From positions 1 through 21,618 of the forward strand of contig DAOVOW010000001.1 of the NCBI GenBank assembly GCA_030629485.1: DNA of 21,618 nucleotides. The letters are read 5' to 3'. Under the pieces are notes generated by a model that was not told the origin of the DNA, made no database searches, and worked only from the letters and a program-made list of their open reading frames with translations. Shown here piece after piece: positions 16,074 to 21,618 of the stretch; the stretch's first letter is position 1, and the number at the start of each line of letters is the position of its first letter. Position numbers and translations under genes: made by a program. Origin of the DNA: a bacterium (GTDB lineage: Bacteria; Zixibacteria; MSB-5A5; GN15; FEB-12).

Positions 16074-17710
16074 TTAAGCGCCGGGGCGTTCTGGCTCATT
16101 GCCTGCGCCTCTGCCATTGTCTTAGCCGTCTGTGCTGCGATTGGTGCAGCTTCAAGCACGTTGCCCATCATTGCCTGCGCCTCCTCGGCCTCTTGTTCCG
16201 CTGCCAGCTTCTCCGGGGACTTCATGGCCTTGGCTGGAACACCGTTCACATCAGCCACAATACGCGCAACTTCCTTGGTGTCAAACGCAGCGTAGACACT
16301 CGGATCAATCTGGGCGATAGGTGCGAGGCTTTCGAAGGTGCGTAAGATACTAACAGCCTCGCCAGACCGCGCCGCCCGTGTCAGGGGGCTTGTGTATTCA
16401 ATCTTAAGGCTTTCGCCCTTGCTTTCCAGATGTTGACGCAGAACCGCAGGCATATCAGAATGCCGACCCTGCCTAAACAGTATCCCGCTTTCACGCCGAA
16501 CCATCGGGCCAAGCCACTCTGTCTGCAATCGACCGACAGGCGGCGCTGTCATCTGCCCTTGCTGTTGGGCAATCAACATGGCCTGCGTGGCCGTCATCTG
16601 TGGATTATCAACCAGAACCCGAAAGTAAACGCCCAGAAATCCGTCATCGATCTGGTTCCGAACGTCGGTAATCATATCCATGCCAAGACGCACATCAACG
16701 CCGGGGTTCCAAGGATGGGCCAATGCCCGGCCCTGATCGTCCACAGCGCCATAGTTCCTGGCACCGGGCGTCAGGTCAAATTCACTGATAGCATCGTCGG
16801 GCAACAGGGTAGGCGGATCGACCGCCATGTTTGCCGCCTCAATCGTGGTGCGGCGCATTTCCTGCAACATCGATATGTCAGGCATCAATTGGATAGCAGG
16901 GCCGCGCCCGTACTTTTCCCGGATCGAAACCGTGTACCGTGACACGATATAGGGCATTTCGTGGTAGCCCTCTTCCTTCACGATCTGTTGGCTTTCGGGA
17001 AACACGTAGTATCCAGCCACCGGCAGGCCCTTGGCATCCATGCGCGTCCGGTCAATATCCTCGCGCGGCATTACGCAATGCAGGAACTCAAACCGGTCGT
17101 TGTGGTTGCCTGAGTTATGCCGGGCCAGCACCTTTTCTGGCGTATCCGGCCCAAACAGTTGGACCGCCTGACGCGCCGACAGGGTGAACTTGCGATGAAC
17201 AACGTCAATCACGCCCTGCCAGCTTTCATCAATGAACACTTCTGACAGGTGGATGGATCGATACTGCACACCCCCGCCCGTGCGAGGCTCAACCAGCATG
17301 CACCCGGTTCCGAATGCGCCGAGGCTCAACAGCTTCTCGTGAGCCTGACTGGCAAAGTTGGCCTTTGGTGAATACCGGGAATCCCACAGCATCTTATTGT
17401 GATCGTCCAGATACAGCTTTACCTCGTGCTGTTCGTCCAGATCATCATCGCCAGTGGATAGCGCCGTCCAAGTCTCAGTCCTCGGGATCAATCCGCTTTC
17501 GATTGCCGCCGCGAACTTATCAAGCGCCTGCATGGGAAACGCATCGTATTGCCGCTGGTTGCGCTGTACGCCGGGCGAATGCTTAGACCTGAAATCATCA
17601 GACCGGGGCAGAACCATGCGCGCCACGGATTCCCACATGCTTTCCCAATTACCACGCACCGCCTCCATTTCGGCCTGGCGCTGCATCATTTGCCCAACGG
17701 TATCAGCCAT
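16070..17710 (-). CDS. Portal (head-tail connector) protein
   Basis: This 546-aa protein is a podoviral portal of the head-to-tail connecting type. An N-terminal helix with W-E-S-M-W-E-S-V-A-R-M-V-L-P-R is followed by a clip/wing region with A-L-D-K-F-A-A-A-I-E-S-G-L-I-P and W-T-A-L. Next come S-L-G-A-F-G-T-G-C-M-L-V-E, F-I-D-E-S and a stem-type segment with Y-G-R-G-P-A-I-Q-L-M-P-D-I. Then M-T-A-T-Q-A-M-L-I-A-Q-Q-Q is typical of portal crown-proximal helices. The last 70 residues are Ala/Glu/Met/Gln-rich helix, a likely barrel. Twelve copies would form the DNA channel at one vertex and bind the terminase. The gene abuts the previous stop (TAG-ATG) with no spacer. Confidence 0.93.
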   Translation of the reverse strand: MADTVGQMMQRQAEMEAVRGNWESMWESVARMVLPRSDDFRSKHSPGVQRNQRQYDAFPMQALDKFAAAIESGLIPRTETWTALSTGDDDLDEQHEVKLYLDDHNKMLWDSRYSPKANFASQAHEKLLSLGAFGTGCMLVEPRTGGGVQYRSIHLSEVFIDESWQGVIDVVHRKFTLSARQAVQLFGPDTPEKVLARHNSGNHNDRFEFLHCVMPREDIDRTRMDAKGLPVAGYYVFPESQQIVKEEGYHEMPYIVSRYTVSIREKYGRGPAIQLMPDISMLQEMRRTTIEAANMAVDPPTLLPDDAISEFDLTPGARNYGAVDDQGRALAHPWNPGVDVRLGMDMITDVRNQIDDGFLGVYFRVLVDNPQMTATQAMLIAQQQGQMTAPPVGRLQTEWLGPMVRRESGILFRQGRHSDMPAVLRQHLESKGESLKIEYTSPLTRAARSGEAVSILRTFESLAPIAQIDPSVYAAFDTKEVARIVADVNGVPAKAMKSPEKLAAEQEAEEAQAMMGNVLEAAPIAAQTAKTMAEAQAMSQNAPALN

Positions 17711-17893
17711 CTAGCTACCCGTGACCTTGCGCTTGGCAGTCGTGGCTGTCTGTGCCCCCTGCGTCAGCATGGTTGATGCACGGCCCCGCAATGCACGCCC
17801 ACGACGCAACGACGACACGTTCTCTTGCGCCTGATCGATGCTTGGGGGTGTGGCGACAGGCTGTGCCGCCTTGCTTCCGAAAAGTGAAGACAT
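17711..17893 (-). CDS. Short conserved phage protein between terminase and portal
   Basis: This 60-aa protein opens M-S-S-L-F-G-S-K followed by a Pro/Ala stretch, then a charged helix S-L-R-R-G-R-A-L-R-G-R-A-S-T-M-L-T-Q-G and a basic tail. The R-G-R-A-S-T-x-L-T element is widely seen in tiny proteins encoded beside portal or tail genes of T7- and P22-like phages; their role is unknown. The start is in a TAATG overlap with the large terminase stop, and its own stop abuts the portal ATG. The compact coupling supports expression. No membrane segment is present. Confidence 0.75.
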   Translation of the reverse strand: MSSLFGSKAAQPVATPPSIDQAQENVSSLRRGRALRGRASTMLTQGAQTATTAKRKVTGS

Positions 17894-19242
17894 TAGAAAA
17901 ACCTCTCTTTCGCCATCGGCCTTGCATTGCCTTGGCGCTTCTTTTTAACAATCATCGGGAACAACTCCGTTAGTGCCCAGACCAGCGCATCAACGCGGTC
18001 AGGCGAATAGCCCTGCAACTTGCGGTCGAAGTCGCTGGTGAATGCAACCATCTGATCCTCGAGCGTATCGAACCGCCCGACATGTGATATTCTGCCTTGC
18101 TCGTATAGTGCCGCAGTGGGTTCAGCCCTTGTCACCTTGCCCCGGCTGGCAGATACCAGCGTGATTGGCGCGTTAGGCATGACCGACTTGAGAACGTGGC
18201 CGACCATATCGCCGCCTTGGTTCTTTTCCGCCACGATCCTATCGCCCTGATACCTGTTGAACGTGGCAACCGCAGCCCGACCCCATTCATCTGGGGTGAA
18301 TATGCCGCTGCAATCCTCGAAAATGTATCCCCGATCATCCATGCCAATGCCGACCGTGATAATCCCGGTTTCGTTACTGCTATCCTCGGATGATATGGCA
18401 GGGTCAACGGCCACGACGATGCGGCGCATGGTGGGTTCGTCGCCCTTGGGCACCCGATATTCGTCTATATTCGATCTGCGCCACAGCGCGCCGGGCGTGT
18501 CCTCTAGCAGTTCCGCGTCAAGTTCCTGGCGTCCGAGCCGTGTGCCCTCGTACTTGGTGATAATCTCCGAGAAAAACGTGGGCGCGAGGTTTGACTTGTT
18601 GTCGTAAGTTGACCCGCGCGTCACATGGCAGTGAGGGTCTTTCACCAGTTCCCGCATGATTTTAGTGGGCCGGGGTGTCGTGGTAATAATCGCCTGTGGT
18701 TTAGCGCCGAGCCTCAAGCCGAACTTGGCTTGGTCCCATGCTTCTGGATACCGCCACGCGCCTAGTTCATCACCCCATAGCTTTTCATGCTGTTTGCCCC
18801 GGAGGCGTTCCGGTTCATCTGCCGTGAATATCAGCGATACGCACCCGCTGGGCCAAACCAGCTTTCGCGCGTGCTTGATATACTGTGGCCGTTCGTCCTT
18901 GGGGCACACCGACATAATGCCGCTTTCACCCTCGATCATAATGTCCCTGGCATCGTCAGTCGTTGCGCCGATCAGGTTCACATATTTGTTCGTCTTGGCC
19001 CATATGCGTGTAGTTTCAGCGCCGACACGGGTCTTACCAAAACCACGGCCAGCCATGATTAGCCAGTATGACCAGTCGCCATCAGGAAGTAGCTGGTTTT
19101 CCCGAGCGTGGTATTCCCAATCCCAAACTAGGCAGTGAGCAACGTCCTCGCCCATATCCACGATAGCCGCAGCACGTTCACTTTCGGGCATCTCTTGCAG
19201 TGAGCATAGCAGCGAGCGTTTCTGTTGCGGCGTCCAGATCAT
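17893..19242 (-). CDS. terL: Terminase large subunit
   Basis: This 449-aa protein is the ATPase-nuclease motor that packages DNA. Walker A is A-G-R-G-F-G-K-T (residues 64-71), Walker B is L-W-G-D-E (155-159, D158 and E159 catalytic), and the coupling motif is T-T-T-P-R-P (187-192). The RNase-H-like nuclease shows V-A-V-D-P-A (D280), V-A-E-K-N (E339) and D-R-V-D-A-L (D417). The I-E-G-E-S-G and E-P-E-R-L-R-G motifs resemble GTA and lambdoid-prophage terminases (Terminase_6-like) more than T7 gp19. The ATG at 19242 overlaps the small subunit by 65 bases. A second in-frame ATG at 19191 has an adjacent AAGAG and would leave all motifs intact, so the exact start is uncertain. Confidence 0.95.
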   Translation of the reverse strand: MIWTPQQKRSLLCSLQEMPESERAAAIVDMGEDVAHCLVWDWEYHARENQLLPDGDWSYWLIMAGRGFGKTRVGAETTRIWAKTNKYVNLIGATTDDARDIMIEGESGIMSVCPKDERPQYIKHARKLVWPSGCVSLIFTADEPERLRGKQHEKLWGDELGAWRYPEAWDQAKFGLRLGAKPQAIITTTPRPTKIMRELVKDPHCHVTRGSTYDNKSNLAPTFFSEIITKYEGTRLGRQELDAELLEDTPGALWRRSNIDEYRVPKGDEPTMRRIVVAVDPAISSEDSSNETGIITVGIGMDDRGYIFEDCSGIFTPDEWGRAAVATFNRYQGDRIVAEKNQGGDMVGHVLKSVMPNAPITLVSASRGKVTRAEPTAALYEQGRISHVGRFDTLEDQMVAFTSDFDRKLQGYSPDRVDALVWALTELFPMIVKKKRQGNARPMAKERFF

Positions 19243-19606
19243 GTGTCACGTCAACCTTTGCGTCTATGTCCAGCTTGTCCCCGTAAATCTTTGGCCGCAG
19301 CTTGGATGCACGCCACTGGTACGCGCCGATCTTAACACGGTCAGCCGTCGCAGTCTCAGTCGTGCACGCATTGGCGGTGGACAGAATTAGGTCATCCATA
19401 TAATCGCCCTGCATCTCCCTCGCCCGCGCGTACTCTGCCGCGAATGTGCTGTGCCGTTCGTCGTTCAACCACCTCATGACGGTCATACGGTTCGGCATGT
19501 GCTTTGGTTTGCAGATTTGAACCATGCTCTTGCCGTTGGCCAACTGTTCGCAGATGTCATTGGTTAGAGCATCTGAATACTTTGACGGTCTGCCCATTTT
19601 AGCCAT
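19178..19606 (-). CDS. terS: Terminase small subunit
   Basis: I choose the ATG at 19606 (142 aa), which shares its A with the preceding TAA (TAATG). An ATG 18 bases upstream would give a six-residue extension. The product opens K-M-G-R-P-S-K-Y-S, followed by I-C-E-Q-L-A-N-G-K-S-M-V-Q-I-C and M-P-N-R-M-T-V-M-R-W-L-N, a helix-turn-helix typical of small terminases. The helical R-E-M-Q-G-D-Y-M-D-D-L region follows, and R-A-S-K-L-R-P-K-I-Y-G-D-K is a hallmark of this family. It should bind the packaging initiation site and present DNA to the large subunit encoded by the overlapping next gene. Confidence 0.92.
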   Translation of the reverse strand: MAKMGRPSKYSDALTNDICEQLANGKSMVQICKPKHMPNRMTVMRWLNDERHSTFAAEYARAREMQGDYMDDLILSTANACTTETATADRVKIGAYQWRASKLRPKIYGDKLDIDAKVDVTHDLDAATETLAAMLTARDARK

Positions 19607-20082
19607 TATCTCAGTTCGTCCCATTCGTTATACGGCAGGCCGTTGGGGACTTTGATATACCCCAGCACAACCGAACCTTTGATGTTGCCCGTGATGGTTA
19701 CATGCACCCGCGCGTCCTGCCAGCCTTGGAACCGGCCAGAGAACGCGATGGCGATTGCCACTGGCGCGTCTGTGGTGCTGATGCCAATGATTGTGTCCTC
19801 TGTCGTGTCGTCGGTGAATTTAACCCCGATAATGCCAGCATTTGTTTTGTCGCCGTTCACAATCAGGTCAGTCAGGATCAGAGACCCGTTGGTGTTCGGT
19901 GTAACCAGCGCGACAGATGTTGCCGCCGTAAATGTCAAGGTCTTGAACACCCCATGCGATTTGTAAGCCTCAGTCGTAAGGATCGACCGGGCATCAACAT
20001 GAAGTTCATGCGGCCCCTGCCAAAACTTTTCAGTCTCGATGGCCACGCCATCCGTTGGGTCCACAAGGGATGCTTTAATCAC
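19606..20082 (-). CDS. Beta-rich protein of unknown function upstream of terminase
   Basis: This 158-aa protein starts at a GTG overlapping the previous gene by 8 bases. The first 35 residues contain a short acidic V-D-P-T-D-G-V-A-I-E-T segment and G-P-H-E-L-H-V-D-A. The remainder alternates hydrophobic beta-strand patterns (L-T-F-T-A-A-T-S-V-A-L, S-L-I-L-T-D-L-I-V-N-G, V-H-V-T-I-T-G-N-I-K-G) with Thr/Gly/Asp turns, suggesting a jelly-roll or Ig-like sandwich. There is no membrane segment or catalytic motif. It ends in a TAATG overlap with the small terminase. A virion appendage or head-surface protein is the best guess from fold and operon membership; I do not recognise the family. Confidence 0.68.
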   Translation of the reverse strand: MIKASLVDPTDGVAIETEKFWQGPHELHVDARSILTTEAYKSHGVFKTLTFTAATSVALVTPNTNGSLILTDLIVNGDKTNAGIIGVKFTDDTTEDTIIGISTTDAPVAIAIAFSGRFQGWQDARVHVTITGNIKGSVVLGYIKVPNGLPYNEWDELR

Positions 20083-20659
20083 CGTTGAATCCCATCATCA
20101 TGAATGTGACCCGCGCCCATGCAAGGCCGGTAGTGCTGGTTGATACGTGGGCGATTTGCAGCGTGTCATTCAAGCCAAGGATCAGCGAACCCTGCTTGTT
20201 GTATCTCTCCTTGCCCCCGTCGGCATCTGGATACCACCGGTCAAACTCCAGAAACGTGCCTGCGCTTGTCGGGGTGTTGGCGGTGGCCGTTACCAGCGCA
20301 TCAGCGCCGCTGGTTGCGTTCACGTTTACCGGAATGACCGCCGTGCCACCTGTGACCGTAGTGTCGAACCCAACCTTGAAATAATCCGATGTGGCGGGAA
20401 GCGTGGCGCTTGCCCCTACCAACCCCATGCGAATGAATGAAACAACCAGTTTTCGGTCTGGATCGTCATTGGTGATATGCAGGACCGGAACATCAGCCGC
20501 CGTCAGTGTGCCAGTTTCGCCCCTGACCTGATACGACTGACCTGTGGTGCGCGATACGTGGTGTTGCAGTTCGTGGACCTCTGCTTCAACCCGCAACTGG
20601 TGTTCGGACGTTACGCCAGCGATGTCACCATTTTCGTGGTTCTTGATGTTGATTTCCAT
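20075..20659 (-). CDS. Putative virion appendage protein with shared N-terminal motif (copy 2)
   Basis: This 194-aa protein has residues about 10-40 reading G-D-I-A-G-V, then Q-L-R-V-E-A-E-V-H-E-L-Q-H-H-V-S. They align with G-E-M-A-K-V, R-L-A-V-N-A and H-E-Q-H-H-S in the preceding gene. The rest is beta-rich, with P-V-L-H-I-T-N-D-D near residues 55-65, strands such as L-V-V-S-F-I-R-M-G-L, and a Trp/Tyr-rich E-F-D-R-W-Y-P-D-A-D-G-G segment before the C-terminal strands. The shared front end and different back end suggest two proteins docking on the same particle site with different exposed domains. No family is recognised and the role is inferred. An 8-base gap separates it from the preceding gene. 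Confidence 0.68.
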   Translation of the reverse strand: MEINIKNHENGDIAGVTSEHQLRVEAEVHELQHHVSRTTGQSYQVRGETGTLTAADVPVLHITNDDPDRKLVVSFIRMGLVGASATLPATSDYFKVGFDTTVTGGTAVIPVNVNATSGADALVTATANTPTSAGTFLEFDRWYPDADGGKERYNKQGSLILGLNDTLQIAHVSTSTTGLAWARVTFMMMGFNGD

Positions 20660-20667
20660 GTCAGCCC

Positions 20668-21249
20668 CTAGAGCTTGTACCCGGCAGAGTGCCGAGAGAA
20701 AAGGAGGGTAACGCTGACAGACGTTGCAGCCGATCCCGTGGCGGTCATACAGAATGTTTTGTTTGGCGGCAATATCAGGCCACCTTTAAAATCAACAACA
20801 TACGGGACATACGGGCCGATGTATGTAGAACCGAAATCTTCTTCATCCGATGTCAACAATGCTAGGTCTCCAGCATCTCCGCCCTCGTACCCTTCGTACA
20901 CCGGGACGTTTCCCGACCCCAGGTTCATGTTGTTAATCTTCGGGGCCGATCCGCCCGTCGAATACGTCCGGCCTGAATACGCGCCTAGCTTAATGTTGGC
21001 ATTGCACGACAGACGCGCACCGTAAAATTCATAGTCCCGACCTGGGTTCGTATTTTTGTAAAACAACAGGTTAGTTTCCAGCCCATCCGGCAATACAACC
21101 TCGAACGACCCGGTAAACAAATCTTCGTGGTATGTCGAATGATGCTGCTCATGGCTGACCTGAATGGCGTTCACGGCTAGGCGACCGTGGTCGTCCACTT
21201 TTGCCATTTCCCCGGTTCCGGTCCCGTCCTTTAGCCGAAAGTCCGTCAT
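20668..21249 (-). CDS. Putative virion appendage protein with shared N-terminal motif (copy 1)
   Basis: This 193-aa protein starts in an ATGA overlap with the 63-aa gene. The N-terminus runs L-K-D-G-T-G-T-G-E-M-A-K-V-D-D-H-G-R-L-A-V, then V-S-H-E-Q-H-H-S-T-Y-H-E-D-L-F. The His-rich cluster (five His within about 12 residues) may bind metal or form a trimer contact. The remaining 140 residues are beta-strand and Gly/Tyr/Ser-rich loop, including a Y-E-G-Y-E-G-G-D acidic loop and the final strand V-S-V-T-L-L-F-S-R. No enzymatic motif is present. Its N-terminal similarity to the next gene argues for a common attachment. A role as head or tail appendage is inferred from the structural operon context; I do not recognise a characterised family. 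Confidence 0.68.
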   Translation of the reverse strand: MTDFRLKDGTGTGEMAKVDDHGRLAVNAIQVSHEQHHSTYHEDLFTGSFEVVLPDGLETNLLFYKNTNPGRDYEFYGARLSCNANIKLGAYSGRTYSTGGSAPKINNMNLGSGNVPVYEGYEGGDAGDLALLTSDEEDFGSTYIGPYVPYVVDFKGGLILPPNKTFCMTATGSAATSVSVTLLFSRHSAGYKL

Positions 21250-21437
21250 TTGCCGATCTCCATAAGTAGCGCGTTTGTCAGCTTGATCTGGTCGAGTACG
21301 GCGTCGAGCGCCTCCCCGATGCTTGCTAGTTCGTCACCGCCGACATCGACTGGGTTCGTGTATACCGTGCCAACCGTCACGCTGTCGTTTTCAATATTAA
21401 CATTGCGCGCGGGGTGGTCTGGTGCATTAACTACCAT
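21246..21437 (-). CDS. Small protein with C-terminal helix, first gene of the module
   Basis: This 63-aa protein has a beta-prone first half (N-V-N-I-E-N-D-S-V-T-V-G-T-V-Y) and a second half that is a clear amphipathic helix (E-L-A-S-I-G-E-A-L-D-A-V-L-D-Q-I). Such a helix could form a small coiled-coil trimer, as in phage fibre adaptors. The ATG at 21437 is the first start after the promoter; a GAGG lies roughly 10-15 bases upstream, which is loosely spaced. The stop overlaps the next ATG (ATGA). No family is recognised. It may be a partner of the two following appendage-like proteins. Confidence 0.6.
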   Translation of the reverse strand: MVVNAPDHPARNVNIENDSVTVGTVYTNPVDVGGDELASIGEALDAVLDQIKLTNALLMEIGK

Positions 21438-21476
21438 GCGCCATGCCTGCCTCTGATTGTGTATGGTTGTCTAATG

Positions 21477-21489
21477 CGGGGAAACCCCG
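21477..21489. promoter_or_regulatory. GC palindrome downstream of the promoter, possible operator
   Basis: CGGGG and CCCCG arms flank a 3-base loop (AAA on plus, TTT on minus). It begins about 12 bases downstream of the -10 element, close to the expected transcription start, where a repressor could block initiation. It could also form a short RNA hairpin at the 5' end of the message. No T-run follows in either direction, so it is not an intrinsic terminator. Confidence 0.35.
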
Positions 21490-21501
21490 ATTATTCCCAA
21501 A

Positions 21502-21529
21502 AACATACCGCATTTTGTCCGTTTGTCAA
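21502..21529 (-). promoter_or_regulatory. Sigma70-like promoter for the structural operon
   Basis: On the minus strand a perfect TTGACA (21524-21529) is followed after 16 bases by TATGTT (21502-21507), four of six matches to TATAAT. It lies 65 bases before the first start codon of the module in an AT-richer patch, and it is the only convincing promoter seen in the window. The TGA within TTGACA is also the stop of a possible upstream frame. Confidence 0.55.
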
Positions 21530-21618
21530 CCGCGAGAGATGACCGCCAGCATATTGACCATTGCGCGCCCCTTGGCGGTGTGTATCCGTTGCCGAGAATA
21601 CCCGGTTACGGATCGTAC
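21526..21618 (-). CDS. Possible C-terminal fragment of an upstream gene
   Basis: A minus-strand frame is open from the right edge to a TGA at 21526, giving the last 30 residues. They include S-V-T-G-Y-S-R-Q-R-I-H-T-A-K, which looks like a recognition-helix pattern of a small helix-turn-helix protein. A second minus frame is also open here, so the call is weak. If real, it ends inside the -35 element of the promoter. Confidence 0.35.
   Translation of the reverse strand, partial: VRSVTGYSRQRIHTAKGRAMVNMLAVISRG

Noticed and set aside
19607..19624. Upstream ATG for the small terminase
   Set aside because: It would add six residues before M-A-K-M-G-R-P; the later ATG sits in a TAATG overlap like the other junctions. 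Not excluded, only less likely.
21477..21489. Intrinsic terminator at the GC palindrome
   Set aside because: Only a 5-bp stem and no T-run on either side; it lies downstream of a promoter, where an operator fits better.
1..21618. tRNA genes, CRISPR arrays, insertion sequences, integrase or attachment sites
   Set aside because: No cloverleaf, spaced direct repeats, transposase or recombinase motif was seen while reading either strand.

Overview
This window is the virion-structure and DNA-packaging block of a short-tailed, T7/P22-like podovirus or prophage. Every supported gene lies on the minus strand, so the module reads from the right edge to the left edge. The base composition is fairly GC-rich. 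Two features suggest an alphaproteobacterial (Rhodobacterales-type) host: an RcGTA-like large terminase and a small protein of the RcGTA head-spike-base family (Rcc01079). No integrase, replication, lysis or host gene is visible, so lytic versus temperate cannot be decided here.

Layout in transcription order. (1) 21.62-21.44 kb: the possible end of an upstream gene, then a sigma70-like promoter and a short GC palindrome. (2) 21.44-19.61 kb: four small, mostly beta-rich proteins of unknown role, two of which share an N-terminal motif. (3) 19.61-17.71 kb: terminase small and large subunits and a 60-aa conserved phage protein. (4) 17.71-13.09 kb: portal, a Bbp19-like protein, scaffold, a 53-aa protein, a 136-base leader, major capsid protein, a decoration-like protein and a 66-aa protein, closed by a strong hairpin. 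(5) 13.04-9.97 kb: the tail adaptor (tubular A/gp11-like) and nozzle (tubular B/gp12-like). (6) 9.97-2.71 kb: five proteins in the T7 gp13-gp14-gp15-gp16 order, with the gp16-like role apparently divided between two genes. (7) 2.70-1 kb: the spike-base-like protein and a large tail fibre/spike with a T7-type N-terminus, cut by the window edge.

The genes form one assembly line. The terminase packages DNA through the portal into a scaffolded procapsid of the major capsid protein. The tail adaptor and nozzle close the vertex, the internal proteins are ejected to carry DNA across the envelope, and the fibre/spike recognises the host surface. Nearly all junctions are stop-start overlaps (TAATG, ATGA, TGATG, TTGA) or gaps under 10 bases, so translation is probably coupled along a long polycistronic message. 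The two exceptions are the 136-base leader before the capsid gene and the 50-base hairpin gap after the capsid-decoration genes. No tRNA, CRISPR array, insertion sequence or long repeat was seen.
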